Shown: one piece after another, positions 14,101 to 27,365 of the stretch
How the letters are laid out: each line of letters begins with the position of its first letter
Numbering within the stretch: position 1 is the stretch's first letter
Source: Zeus faber
Lineage: Eukaryota > Chordata > Actinopteri > Zeiformes > Zeidae
Assembly: GCA_960531495.1 (NCBI GenBank)
Contig: OY482854.1
Coordinates: forward strand, 14,202,308 to 14,266,307
Direction of reading: 5' to 3'
Length of the DNA stretch: 64,000 nucleotides
Translations under genes and position numbers: made by a program
The notes under the pieces: generated by a model
What the model was told of the DNA's origin: nothing
Seen by the model: the letters and a program-made list of their open reading frames with translations, nothing else
Database searches by the model: none

Positions 14101-14882
14101 TGGCACTGGGAGTATAGTCCGTCCTCCTAGTTAGGCCTGCTTTCTTCAGCCTCCTCTTTCAGGTCAGCTCAGACAGAGAAGAATGTTCTGCTTTTTTCCA
14201 AGAAAATCAAGGATCACCCTGTGGCCCTCTGAGAAATATTTATGGATGAGACCTGCCTCTGTGACTTAATTTGATACTGGTCCTTAGCCTGAAGGTAAAT
14301 GAGAACAGGGTAATTTGGAATGCAGGAATCCACAGAGAAATCAAATATAAAATATATAAAAATGTATCAGCAACAAAGAAAATGATGGTGAACTGTTTGA
14401 TGCATAAAGGTCTAAGTATTTAATCTGCTCAATGTGTGCACAACTCCAGGCACAAAATAGAAAAGAAAGACCTTGGACTGGCATTTAATATTACAATACT
14501 CAGGCAGCATCAAGGGGTCTATGAAAAAGGCAAAGGGAAGACATGATGAGTCTGTCACGATCAAGAAGTTCTGAATACATTATAGTGGGATGCTTACATA
14601 ATTGGTCAGGATATACTGTGCATATAAACAGATATCCATCTAGAGGTGATCTACTAAATTGTTTTTATTTATATATAAATAAACCAACCAGTTAATTTCT
14701 CAGTGAAAGAAATTATCAAGTCAAACCAGGTACTTACAGGACATACAGATCTTGATTACTAAACTTTTACCAAACATATATATAGCATACATCCAATGTA
14801 TTTGTGTTTAATTCTGTATATCATTTACTGTCACCTGGGTTAGACTTGTTGATATATTTGCGTTCAATCACATGTACGTATA
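14101..14882. other. unassigned DNA
   Basis: AT-rich; nothing recognised. It may be part of the integrase-bearing element. Confidence 0.4.
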
Positions 14883-14884
14883 TA

Positions 14885-15850
14885 CACCAATCAGCCACAA
14901 CATTAAAACCACTGTCAGGTAAAGTGAATAACATTGCTCATCTCGTTCCAATGGCACCCGTCAAGGGGTGGGATATGTTAGGCAGCAAGTGAACAGTCAG
15001 TTCTTGAAGTTGATGTTTTGGAAGCAGGACAAATGTGTAAGCGTAAGGTTCTGAGCTACTTGGACTAGGGCCAAATTGTGATGGCTAGACGACTGGATCA
15101 GAGCATCTCCAAAACGGCAGGTCTTGTGGGGTGTTCCTGGTATGCAGTGGTTAGTACCTGCCAAAAGTGCTCCAAGGAAGGACAACCGGTGAACCAGCGA
15201 GAGGCTATCCATAAGCCTTGGGTGTCCATGACCATGCCAGTTCACCAGTGGGGAGTGGGGAGCCCATGGACGTCATGGACGCCCATGACTCATTGATGTG
15301 CGATGGGAGTGAAGTCTAACCCGTCTGGTCCGATCCCACAGAAGAGCTACTGTAACACAAATTGGTGAAAAAGTTAATGCTGCTTTGATAGAAAGGTGTC
15401 ATAACACACAGTGCATCACAGCTTGATGTGTATGGGGCTGTGTAGCTGCAGACCGGTCAGGGTGCCCATGTTGACCCCTGTCCACCACCGAAAGCGCCTA
15501 TGGGCAAGTGAGCATTAGAACAGGACCATTGAGCAATGGACGAAGGTGTCCAGGTCTGATCAATGATGTTTTTTTCTACATCATGTGGATGGCTGGGTGC
15601 ATGTCCATCATTATCCTGGGGAAGAGCTGGAACCAGGATGCACAATGGGAAAAAGGCAAGCCGGCAGAGGCAATGTAATGCACTGCGCAATGTTCTGCTG
15701 GGAAACCTTGGACCTGGCATTCATGTGGATGTTACTTTGACATGTACCACCTACCAAAACATTATTTAGGTGGGTCAGAGCTGTTTTGGCGGCACAAGTG
15801 GGGCCTACAAAATATTAGGCAGCTGGTCTTACTGTTGTGGCTGATTGGTG
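14885..15850 (+). mobile_element. Tc1/mariner-type transposon, internally deleted copy with both ends
   Basis: It starts CACCAATCAGCCACAAC and ends with the inverse (GTTGTGGCTGATTGGTG), flanked by TA at 14883-14884 and 15851-15852, the usual Tc1/mariner target duplication. Within it the transposase N-terminus is legible ([29 protein letters not shown]) but interrupted. The sequence jumps near 15765 from the middle of the gene to its very end, so about 400 bases coding for much of the catalytic domain are missing compared with the 1.4-kb family length as remembered. Confidence 0.92.
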
Positions 15851-15852
15851 TA

Positions 15853-18800
15853 TAATCAAATAATTTTCTAGGCTACCTTCAGATGACCTTATCTTTAATA
15901 TGACTATCCTAATCAGTGATGTAAGCATACCACTATTGTTTGGTACCCAAGAGTATTTGTGCTATGCAATAATAACTTTGTACCTTATTTTTAAGGACAT
16001 GTCAGCATAAACCACTTGATGCTGTCTGAGGAACAGCGGCATGGTCATGGTCATCACAACCCACAATACCTGCCAGACCCAAGCCTTTCTCATGTTCTTT
16101 GTACCTTTTAATGCCCGTATTTGTGCATACACTCATCAAACAGCTCCATTGATTTTTTTTCTTTGTGTCATTGTTTCATGCAGGCTTTTGTCCAGAGTTG
16201 TTTCAATTTGCGTATATGCATGAATTAGAAAGATGAAGGCATAATTACAGTACTCTGCCCTGACCAGTGCAACAAAATTAACAGGAGAGTCGGGGAGATG
16301 TCTCAACACAACCTCACCGTCCTGTGAAGAGGTCTAATCAGCCTAAGTAATTACAATCACCTTTGCGGGCTCACCCATGGTGTGCAGAGCCTTTCACAAT
16401 TCAAAAGATTAGGGAAAGGTTACTCACCCGACTAAGCGCTGGACCAGTTGATATCAACAATAAGCACACCCCTCAGCACATGAGGGAGCACACAATCGGC
16501 CAACTCTGCAAGGGCATTTCACACAATTTCTACTTGTTGGCATTTTTTTTTTTAATCAGTAGTTTTACAATATATGTCAAAATTGGCATGACTGACAGTA
16601 GTAAGTGTACATCACTCATTAACACGGTACCACGTCATGCACAAAAAAGACATTTAAACTCAAGTACTAGTGAAGTACTTGACTTATAGGGAAGAGCTTC
16701 TGGAAAAGCTGACAAAAATGTAGTGTTGCTGCCACAGGAGCCACAAAAACATCCAATACTTCCAGCCAACTCCATTCCACAATATGGACGATACCCGTGG
16801 AAAAGGAACAATGTGGATGATAAGTGTGGCTCAAAACATATCAAGGTGTGGCCTCAGCATACAGATGCCTGTGATGTAGACCTTGTTGGCAGCAGGCATT
16901 TTGACTTGTCGTGGGGAAAACAAACAGGTGTAAGGAAAGCCCTCATGATGAGCCTAAGATAACAGCTTGTACCACACAGAAGTTTAAACCTGCACTTTTA
17001 TTCTCACTGCAATGGAAATCTAGTCCAGCAATCGTAAGAAAAAGTCATTGGGACAGAGATATATTTTCTCTAAACTGTATGCCGAGATGAAACCCAAAAT
17101 TCCTCCTCTACCACTCCATAGGCAAAGTTACAGTAACTAACCAGTGTTAGTATCCTCCAGTTTGAGATTAGTACTTTAAGAATCTCCAGCAATGTTTACG
17201 TATACTAACTGATTTGAAAAATGAATAAAAGTGATTAAAATAGTTACGGTTTTTTTTTAGTCATGTCAGCAAATCCTACCGGTAGTTTAACTTGCTTGTG
17301 CCCTATTACGCGTTCTGAAAGTAACTATTAACCTTATAGCCAGCTTACATACAATGTGTGTATTTCATCAGGTTACTTGAATTGACAGGACGGTACGATA
17401 ACAGCTGATATCTGCAATAATTTGTGAGTCATGCCATCACAATGTTAAAATAAACCAAAAACACTTTGGAGCTCATTTTCCTCTGACCTTCTAGAACAAG
17501 CGTGTCCAGACGTGTGCATCACTTTTAAGTGTTGCGCTATCAGGGCCACAGTATGATTGCCATGCACCAAGCAATAGTACAACTACACTACATATTACTG
17601 TATGTAGTTCAATGGGGCAATGATAACCATTGGCGGAAGTGATTGGCCCTCTGCGAGGCTGAATCTATTCTCTCAATACTGGATCAATTTAAGATATTGT
17701 GATACTCATCAGTGGGTTTGAATCTTGATTGATAGCAAATATGTATATACAGTCAAGAAATAAGTTGATAAGTCCCTTTTTCCTTCAGCGACTTCTTGTT
17801 CCACACGTATTTGATGCTTTTAATAGAGGTATAAACATTTCTCAGGCACATTATTACTTGAAATGGTTACTGGGAGGTGTGACATCAATTTTGGTTTTCT
17901 ATCATTTCAATACATCACTCCAGAACAAGTAAAATCAGTAGTGTGATAATTACACCAGCTTACGTTGGTTAGGTTTTGCAAACTACGGCTCACTTAAATT
18001 TGGCCGCTGTGACGATCGGGAACTTCGTGGGGGTCCTCAAAGTTCTCAGTGGGCTCAATCCCCTCCGAAAGACCCGCGTGGAAGAACGCGGCAACGACCG
18101 CCAGGAAAACCCGTTCGTTATCTTTGCGAGGGGTGGGTCTTTCAAGGCGGGCTGATGGCGTCCACCGCCTCAATTCAAGCCTTGATTACTCAAACACCAA
18201 AGAGCAGGCGGCTTCATTACCCCGTGCTTGCCTTGCCCCAGATCCCTGACCCCACCCTGACCAAGTGTGAGACATTTGTATGCTGCTCTCCATCCACCTC
18301 CAGCCTCTCTCTATTATGCCACTGGATGACAGATCTAGACACCGGCGCGTAAAGTACGGGGGCCGACCGCCCATTCAGCACGAGTAGCGGTCCGCGGCTT
18401 TAATTGTCGCGGGCTGTTCATCTTCGCTAACAATGGCGGTAAGCAAAGGGATCCGGCGAAGAAAGGCGCGACGAGTCCCACAAAGGAAGTGATTTAGTTC
18501 ACCGGGCGATTCATAAGGGGATGTTTCCAGGGGGGCGGCGATAATGTGCCGCGAGAATGATTGCGGTGAGGTAACTGTCGTTGTGTCGGGCACAATGGTG
18601 GTACACAGGCAACAATGGGGGCCTTTTCTCCCTCCGCCGTGAAGATTGACTGCGAAGTTTGGAATGTGCGTCCTTCAAGGAGGGAGAGTATGTTATTGAG
18701 CTCGACAAGACGTTCCATGAATTATAGATCTGAAGGCCTGCGGAGCTCGTCGGACAACACCAGCGCCGGACCTGAAGTGGGATCAGTCAGATACTTATTT

Positions 18801-19770
18801 TGTTTAAAGGATGGTTTTCGAGGATTTAGTAGTTGTTATGCGGGGGTTTTAATGTTGTGACGGGGCTATTTCTACCTTATTAGCGTATTTGATTTTCAAA
18901 TGTCCTCTCGATGCTGAGCTTTTGGGAAAACCTATTTTCCAGCTCCTCAGTTCATTTTATTTTTTTATTACAAATTCATTTTGAAGGCAGCCTTACAAAA
19001 AGGCCAGCGGCTGCAAAAAACAATAATAAAAATGCTATTTGATGGGTCGCGTTTACTGTTTGAATGCGAGATAGAAAAAATAAAAGAAATTTAAAAACGA
19101 GACAGCGCGAGTGTAGTTACAGTTTGTTCTCCGGGAAAGTTTGAGAGAGAGAGCCCCATTAAAATGATAGATTGCAACGTGTGATGGTTTATGCAAAGGG
19201 GCGCTTTACACCCACAAAGCCGTCTAATTGCATTCGCTTCCTGGGAGAAGTGGGCAAATGTTGAATCTAGATTCTCAGGCGTATTGGCAGCGAGACCGAG
19301 CACAGAGGACGAGGAGAAGGGGACGGAGGAGGATGGAGGAGGGTGGAGCAGGGTGGAGCAGGACGGGTGGGGTGGTGGGACATAAATCTTGACAAACAGT
19401 AAAAGCCAGTGTCCACATCATCTCTCGGCCCTGACAGGCTCTCCCATGCATGAATTCAAAGGCGCTGGAACGCTGAACGGATTCATTTTGATCTGACATT
19501 CATCATGCAGATCAATGCCGCAGCCCGTCGTGTCAAACAGAAACACAACACGGGCCAGGAATGGAAATGGGGGGAAAAAGGAAAAGAAAAGGAAAGAATG
19601 CGCAAGGAAAGACAGCATATCTACAGACTGGTTTCCAATGGAGACCCAAACCCCAAAACCCCCAAACCCCAAAACCCCAAAACCCCAAAACCCCTACTCT
19701 ACTCCAACGTTTGTTCTGGGAACTTTGGTCCATGTGACGAGCACTGTGTGGAGTGTTATCCTAACTGCTG
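15853..19770. other. unassigned non-coding stretch
   Basis: No gene is recognised. A plus-strand frame at 16723-16962 contains LPANSIPQYGRYPWKRNN but matches no family I know. 19646-19694 is a CCCCAAAA-type tandem. Confidence 0.4.
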
Positions 19771-19772
19771 TT

Positions 19773-19839
<67 letters not shown>

Positions 19840-19935
19840 CTCTATCATCTATCCATCTATCTCTTCCTCCTCTTCATCCTCTTCCTCCTCCTCCTCCTCT
19901 TCCTCCTCTTCCTCCTCTTACTCCTCCTCCACAAA
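19773..19935. repeat. (CTAT)n then (CCT)n microsatellite
   Basis: About 16 CTAT units followed by a CTCCTC-rich tract. Confidence 0.9.
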
Positions 19936-19949
19936 CCCCATAATAACAT

Positions 19950-21130
19950 TTACTACAGCTGGAAGATTAGATGCTCGGATGATTTCACAAAGTTGATCTG
20001 AAGGGCGATCTTGACTTCATTTCTGAGATGAAGATGGCTCGCAGTCATCCATATTCATATTTTGACAGGTCCACGTTGTTTTTGGGAAGGAAGCGGGACT
20101 GGGTCAGCGCTCAAAAACAGATTTGTTTCTTTGAAATCTGTATTTTTACCATTTTGGTTCTCGCGTTCCATAATACAGTAGAAAGTAAAGAGGGAGAGCA
20201 TTTTTTTTTAATATATTGATTCTAATTCTGAAAAATAAATGTATATACTGCCTTTCACTTTCTTCATATGTAAGAGCGGTGCTTGTGATCGATCATATCC
20301 AACATTTGGAATGTGAAGGTAAATCAAAAATGGTCGACACATATTATTCATTAATATCAGTTGGGAGCCCTGTTGTTTGAAGAATCCTGGTTATTTTCGC
20401 CCAGTTGCCAGCTTTTCTTTTTCGTTTTCTACCGGCACAGTCAATCAAAGCGTAGATTGCATCTCCATTTCGTTCCCGGACGGAGGTTCTGAACAGAGGA
20501 GACATTCATTCCGTCCTTCTGAACGAGCCGCCTGCGCCGATGCTCCACGCCGGAGCAACACCCCGATAACTCAGAAGAAACCGTTTCACTGCGACAAATG
20601 TAATCGATTGGGAATTAGCTCTTCCCTGCTCAGGGTGAACGGGTTTGGTGTTCTCCTCTTAAAAAAAAATAAAAATAAAAAATAAAATGGAAGAGAATCA
20701 GCTGCCGTGGAGCTCGGATCAAGGTCTTGGCTTGTGGAATGGACAACGGAGATCTCCTCCGTCTTCACCCTTTACATGTCATGGTTCTCCCATGAGATAT
20801 CATCATGGATAGTTGAAATATCATCCAATCCCCTTTTCCTTTCAGCTTTAATTCAAAATTTGGTGGTATCACGGTTTCTTTCACTTTCTTGAAAACAGAT
20901 TGGGGTTATGTGGAGAAGCGTCGCGGTGCTGCAACAGCAGAAACGAACATGTGTCCACAAAGTATGTAGGTTTGTCCCGACTTCACCCCTCAGTCAATCT
21001 CTTCCCGAAACGCCAGATTGAATTCCTAATTAAAAATACACCTGATGTAAACTCCTGGAAAGTTGCTGATCAAATATTTTGAAAAACTCAGAAACCAAGC
21101 TGCTTTGTCTCTTTTCTTTGGTAGTTTGTC
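19950..21130. other. unassigned non-coding stretch
   Basis: Nothing recognised. Confidence 0.4.
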
Positions 21131-21147
21131 CTGGTGCTAATCCACAA

Positions 21148-21342
21148 AAGGAAGGAAGGAAGGAAGGAAGGAAGGAAGGAAGGAAGGAAGGAAGGAAGGA
21201 AAAAAGGATCCGATGGGTAGTGTGCTAATCCTCCAGCTCTATCTTCTCATCACTGAGGAGGTTGGAGGAGGCAGCCTTTACACGTCAAGGAAGGAAGGAA
21301 GGAAGGAAGGAAGGAAGGAAGGAAGGAATTAAGGAGGGAGGA

Positions 21343-21378
<36 letters not shown>

Positions 21379-21985
21379 AGGGAGCTGGAAGATGAAGATG
21401 CACAGGGAGATGACTTCCCAGCTGACCAACTTTCAGAAGGAAGGAAGGAAGGAAGCGACGGGCAGATGGGAAGTCTGCTTCATATTGTCCTTGTCAAGGA
21501 TGCTGGGAGAGGCTATCTGTGCACATGAAGGGTTCGGGTTACGGTTAGGAAGGACGGAAGGAAGGAAGGAAAGACGGAAGGAAGGAAGGACGGAAGGAAG
21601 GAAGGAAAGACGGAAGGAAGGAAGGAAGGAGGAAGAAACGGGCAGATGGGAAGTGTGCTTCATGTTCTCATCAAGGAGGCTGGAGGAGGCTGCCTGTGCA
21701 CAGGAAGGAAGGAAGGAAGGTAGGAAGGAAGGAAAGAAAGAAAGAATGAAAGAAAGAAAGAAAGAAAGAAAGAATGAAAGAAAGAAAGAAAGAAAGGAGG
21801 GAAGGAAGGCAGGAGGGAAGGAAGGCAGGAGGGAAGCCACGGGCAGGTGGGAAGGAGGGTTCATCTTCCCGTGAAGGATGCTGCAGGAGACTACCTGTGC
21901 GCAAGAAGGAAGGAAGGAAGGAGGGAAGGAAGGAAGGACGGAGGTTAGGGGGTAAGGAGGGAAGGCGCAAGGCCACGGGCAGATG
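21148..21985. repeat. compound GGAA/GAAA repeat with an interspersed 70-bp motif
   Basis: GGAA and GAAA runs alternate with a degenerate motif of about 70 bases (CGGGCAGATGGGAAG ... CTTCAT ... AAGGA(G/T)GCTG ... TGTGCACA) seen at about 21455, 21637 and 21838, with partial copies at about 21225 and 21974. The spacing is 180-200 bases. The long minus-strand frame (FLPSFLPSFL-like) is a translation of the repeat. Confidence 0.85.
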
Positions 21986-22167
21986 GGACGCGTCTGATAT
22001 CCCTCACTCAGCATAATGAGACGGGAACGTGCTTGCACCCGTCTCGCGGCCCCGTCTGATGGCGGCAGACAGCGCCCACTCGCCGCGGAGGGATCTTTCG
22101 CCTCTTCAAAGATAATGAGATGACAATGCATTCAAGCAGCATTAGAGCGGGAGAGCGAGACGGGGGA

Positions 22168-22226
22168 GACGGGGGGGGTGGGGGGGGGGGGGGGGTGCGG
22201 GCGGGGCGGGCGGTGCGGTGGGGGTG
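22168..22226 (+). repeat. G-rich tract
   Basis: Several G runs of 4 to 15 within 60 bases on the plus strand, able in principle to form a G-quadruplex. Confidence 0.8.
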
Positions 22227-22229
22227 TAG

Positions 22230-22837
22230 CGTTCTACACCACTTGTCTGCTGCCTTTGATCAAGGCAGAGAAGCAACTGTCTCTTCTTTGGATCGGTGTT
22301 GGACTCCCGAAAGCTTAGATAACTATTGTATCAGCGTCAGTCTCACTTACAGACCCGCAGCTTTACCTCCTCAGCTTTTCGGCTGTTTCCACACACTCGG
22401 AGTTGATGTTTGTCACGCCGCCGCCACTCGCGCGTGTTCAAATGTGGCGACGGCCGTACCGCGCTGCTGAAATGCAAATTCAGAATCAGATTTGGGGGTG
22501 TTTTTTTGTTTGTTGTTTTTTTTTCCCGCCGGAATTTGGGCGTTTCTCTACGGACAACTGGCGCTAAGGCAAAGAAGAGAAAGTACATTTACAAGAAAAA
22601 TAGTAAATGAATGGAATAAAATGAAAATAAAATACGTGACATTTTTGATTTAATTGAATTCAAGTAAACTCAATCCAATTCAATGAAAATAAATATTCAT
22701 ATAAGAAGTTACAAAAAATACAGAGGATTAATAGCCAAATATCCAGAATATCCAAAAGGTATTCGCAGGATGCATTATTGGCATAGATATCACAGTAAGA
22801 AATTATACATGAAATGTTAGGGTGGTTAAGGTTAGAG
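22230..22837. other. unassigned DNA
   Basis: Nothing recognised. Confidence 0.4.
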
Positions 22838-23570
22838 GTGGAGTGGTTACAGTTAGGATGGTTAGGGTAAGGGGTAAGGGTGGTTAGGGTTAGGGTGTAT
22901 AGGCTTGGGATTGTTGGTGTTTGGGGTAAGGGTGGTTAGGGTTAGGATGGTTAAGGTAAGGGGTAAGGGTGGTTAGGGTGTTTAGGGTTAGGGTGGTTTG
23001 GGTTAGGGGTAAGGGTGGTTAGGGTTAGGATGGTAAAGGTAAGGGGTAAGGGTGGTTAGGGTGTTTAGGGTTAGGGTGGTTGGGGTTAGGGGTAAGGGTG
23101 GTTAGGGTTAGGGTGTTTAGGGTTAGGCTGGCTGGGGTTAGGGGCAAGGGTTGCTAGGGTTAGGGTGTATAGGATTGGGGTTAGGGTGGTTAGGGTTAGG
23201 GTTAGGGTGTATAAGGATTGGGGTTAGGGTGGTTAGGGTTAGAGGTAAGGGTGGTTAGGGTTAGGGTGTTTAGGGTGCTTTGGGTTGCTAGGGTTAGGAT
23301 ATATGGTATTAGGGTTAGGGTTAGAGGGTTAGGGGTTAGAGTGGTTAGGGTTAGGATGGTAAGACTTAGGGTTAGGTTGGCTAAGGTAAGGGAGGTTAGG
23401 CTTACTTGTTAGGGTTAGAATGGTTATGGTTAGGGGTTACGCTCGCTAGGGTAAGGGTGGTTAGGGTTCGGGGTTAGGGTGGTTAGGGTAAGGGTGGTTA
23501 GGGTTAGTTGTGGGGATGGTTCAGGATTTTAGGCTTGGAATTAGAGTGATTTGGGTTAGGGTCGTCACCA
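22838..23570 (+). repeat. degenerate TTAGGG-like array
   Basis: About 730 bases of GGTTAGGGT-type units, with variants such as GGTTAGGGGTAAGGGTG and GTTTAGGG recurring. All run in the same direction on the plus strand. It may be an old interstitial telomeric block or an unrelated minisatellite of similar composition. Confidence 0.85.
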
Positions 23571-25904
23571 GGGGCGAAGAAACATTGTTTTCCCTGAGGG
23601 TGAGGAAACTCACGCAACACGCCAAAACGCAGCGGCGGCTTGAACCCTGACAGGGAAGTCACTGCAGCTTGACACTTCCTCAGTGCGTCCTCAAACAATA
23701 GCCTCCGTCACATGCCCGACAACATTTCCAAAGACAGAAATATGGAGGTATTACCCTTTCTTTTGTTTGTGCTTATTTGTGTTTATGGTCTTTTTTTGTA
23801 TGTGTTTGTTTTGGGGTTTTTTTTGCTTTTAATTCTGCTCTGGTTATGGCCATCCTCAAACGCTTTCTGAAGTTATCTTTTCTTTCTTTTGGCTTATTTT
23901 TTTTATTGGTGTCTTTTTGTCTGTTTTGTGGGTTTTTTTTCACTCTGGTTATGGCAATTCTCAAATGTTCCATTTTTCCCACAGTTTCCCTTTTTCCTCT
24001 TCCTTTTTTTTTTGTTGTTTCATTTCTTCTCTGCATAATCCTCAAAGACCAATTCTGTCAGTTCAGCTGTGTAAAATAAAACGTTGGCAGAACTTTGATA
24101 ACAACGTCTATTCATTATTATTATTATTATTGTTGTTTTATGTGAAATGCACTCACATGGTATAATTGTGTTGTTTCTATGAATTTATGTGCGTGGGGAA
24201 AAGAATGTTGCCGCAGTGATTTTCAAGGAAGCCCTCCTTCGCACACACAACCTTCTCTGCTATGCTGTTTGTAAGGCGGCCTCTCATCACTCCTCTCTCT
24301 CTTTTCAGCCCTAACAAGGATGGATAAAACACATGATGGGGAGCAGCTGCTCCTCGTCGGCTCACAAAGGGAAAGACCAAAATGCGCGACCCGAAATAGA
24401 CAAAATGTGCAGCCAGAATTCAGCAAAAACTGAACTTTTGTCATGGAAAAAAAATAAAAAATATATAATAAAAAAAAAAGAAGAAGAAAAGGAAAATAAA
24501 TCCTCAATGCATGATAAAACCTCCCTCCCACATCAGACACCATCTTGCTTTGTGCAGCATTCCTTAAAACTCAGCAAGAAGCTATACTTTGCAACAAAAA
24601 AAAAAAAATAATTACCATCCAATTTCTCGACATTTCATCATCGTCTTTTAATAATTATGCAGGGTTATTAGCTCAAGTATTTGTCCTTGGCATTTTTAAT
24701 GCCGGTTGACATTTATAATGAAAAGTATTTGGTTCGTGCAGATCTTGGATTCTGCCGCTAGCGCGTCGGCTGCGGTGCAACAGCGCCCTCCACCGGCGGC
24801 GGCCGACATTACACCCGTCAACACACGCCTTGCCCGTGGGTTTTGGTTTGGGGAGGGAGTGCGCGGAAAGTCATTATAATTCCTTCGTACTTTTGTTCCC
24901 AAAATGACCCTTTATTCCAGCCGGTTGACATAACAATGGCCTTTGTTGTTTTCCACGGTTCAATAGAACTTTTTGCAGTTTCAACAAAGGATAGTTATTT
25001 GGTGAGATTTGGGTATTGATGGATCACTTTTAGCTGCGGCTTGGAAAACATCAACTATATCTGCTAAATGAAGGCATTTATCTTGAATTGCACCGGGTTG
25101 CCGGTGGAATGAATCGACAATTTGGGTCCAGACTTTGTTTTTCAAAGTATCTTATGTCATGTTTATGTTCATAATGTAAAATTAAGTTAAATGTTCCGAT
25201 CCTGCATTCAGTATCAGTGGAAACTAGTCAATAATGTATGGGGTTGAAAAAGAAAAGAAAATGCATTGGGCTCAGGAAAATGTACTTTTTTTAAGCCCTT
25301 TCTATACCCTTTCGGTTGATAATGGTCTGATATGTTCAAAGGAAAACTCTGAACCTCATTTTGTGGATCATTTGAGAGTCAACCCGCGTTGGCGTCAGAA
25401 CCTTGTAAACTGTTCCAGTATCGAGGGGGCAGAGCTGAGAACACGCGGAACAGATCGGGTCGTCGCGGTCGTCCTCACAACCATCCAAACATTTGATTTT
25501 CGTCCATAACAAACACCGGGGCCCGTGTGGATATCATTCTGTTCAGATCGTGTTTCTGCCTTAATCGCCACCGAATCAGACACGTGTGCGCGGCGGCGGC
25601 GGCGGCGGCGGCGGCGTTCCGGCCCCACGCAGCGTCCAGTGGGGATGAACTGGCATCATCCGTCGCTCTCGACTCGCTCGACGTCTGCCTCAGCCTCATG
25701 ACTCATTATTTGGTAAACAACGGAAAGCCACGGAGGCAAACAGCGGTGGAATCTGGTCATTTTGTCAGAAAGAGATGAAGCGCCGCGTCTGCTAAGATCT
25801 GAGCGTCTTTTACATAAAAGCCTCTTGCGGGGGCATCGGATTCAGAGTTTGGGTTAAAAAAAAACCAACAACAACAACTGAAAACATGGAACTCGACGCT
25901 CGGA
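23571..25904. other. unassigned DNA downstream of klhl4
   Basis: A and T runs, a short ATT tract near 24117 and a (CGG)n tract at 25589-25617. No gene is recognised. Confidence 0.45.
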
Positions 25905-27365
25905 GCTGAGTAGAATGAACTCGTTTTTATTAGAGTAGCATGCTGTACAAAATGATGATAGAAACATTAAAAGCAATATTTGGCCTCAAAGTTGCAATGT
26001 TATAATTCCAGTTTACAAAGTTTCCGTTCCAGAACGAGTCGGTATAAACAATCGACAAATGAAAAAGAACAACAAAAGAAGGAAAAACCAAAAAGAGGCC
26101 GCCCGGTCGGACCCCGGGGGGCCGCATGCTGGCGATCAGAGGGGCGGCGGCGTCGGCCCTCGAAGTTCCGAAAGTAAAAGCGTTTGCACAAAAGTCCTTC
26201 CGCCAGGGACGACGGAGGGCCTCGTCTCCACCCAAAAGCCGAAATGAACCACGCGGTCGCGTGATTTGGCGCAGAAGGCGCGGCCCCGTGAGGTCGGGTG
26301 AGCGGCCGGGCGGGTTCACGGACGCCCCCCCGCGCAGTCCGTGTGAAATATCAATATGATATAGTTCGCATCATTCACAAGTTTATTTTATTTTTTTGTA
26401 AACCTTTTTTCATTCTGTAACACGACGGCTATGACAAGCAACATGACTTTGGTGTTCTTTAGCTACAGGATCAATAAAAACAAGGCGGGGGTCACTTCTG
26501 AAGCCGGCTTTACACCGAATCCGACAAACGACAACAACAAACAGGAAGTCCATTAATTCCCATGGAATGGCGTCGGACTCCGCACGCGGAGAAGCTGTGA
26601 GGGCGCTATGATAAGCCCCACCCCCTCTGAGATAAACGCCGCCCCCTCCACGATATGCACCGCCTCGCCTGTCGTCATTTCCCAAATTAACGCAGACGCA
26701 ATAACTAGAAGTGATGCCAAAAATAGGTAAATAAGAACCGAGCTTAAAACTAAGTAAATAAGTTACGTGTATAAAATAACGAGGTTATTAACGTAAACGC
26801 TGGATGTCGCCATATTCACTATCGATAAATCTTTTCTATATAAGTGAATATTTGTATATTGCGTTTTCGGTCGTTCGGTGTGAAGCCAGCTCAAACCATG
26901 AAAGATGCCATTTGCCGCGGTGCTAGCCATCCCTCAAAATGTCATACGACTTTTGTGTTGTTTTGGACGCTGCCGCACACTCCGGACAGCCTGATAAATT
27001 GGGGAGAGCAAATTGGTTCCGACATCTGGATTCCAACCGCGCAGCGCAAATCCATGGAAATTCTCGAACGGTTGAAGATGTCCGGAATGTCTCGTTTTAT
27101 TTTCCCCCTTCTTTTCCATTCCGCCGGTGGGCGGGCGAGTGCAGCAACGGTAATGACAGCAAACAATGGTTTGTGGACATTCTCTGTGGGGGTTTTGTTT
27201 CCACTCTGAACGTCTGGGGTTACAAAAAAAGAAAAAGAGAAAAAAAAACAACAAACAAACAAAACAGCCAGTTATTCTCCAAGGACCCTCTCCCTCCCTC
27301 CCTCCCTCCCTCCCTCCCTCGCTCGGTTGCTCCGCTCGTCCGCTCGTCTCCTCCGGTTCGGCCGC
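25905..27365 (-). other. klhl4: probable klhl4 3' untranslated region
   Basis: Reading on from the TGA in the minus direction, a hexamer AATAAA lies at 25931-25926, followed about 35-70 bases later by a GU/U-rich stretch (25858-25890), the usual layout of a cleavage and polyadenylation site. The span begins with a CCCT repeat (about 27285-27322). Weaker AATAAA matches near 26390 could give a shorter transcript. No splice or transcript evidence is available, so the end is inferred. Confidence 0.55.
25926..25931 (-). promoter_or_regulatory. klhl4: candidate polyadenylation signal of klhl4
   Basis: AATAAA in the minus direction, within CTCTAATAAAAACGAG, with a GU-rich element (GTTGTTGTTGG then a T run) downstream. 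Confidence 0.55.

Noticed and set aside
18375-18718. Overlapping minus-strand frames in GC-rich DNA
   Set aside because: No domain, no consistent splice sites, and several overlapping frames of similar length.
21433-22131. 232-codon minus-strand frame with FLPSFLPSFLS repeats
   Set aside because: It is the reverse reading of GGAA/GAAA runs and shows no other feature.
25930-26319. 129-codon minus-strand frame downstream of klhl4
   Set aside because: It lies in the probable 3' UTR, has no recognised domain, and overlaps several other open frames in GC-rich sequence.
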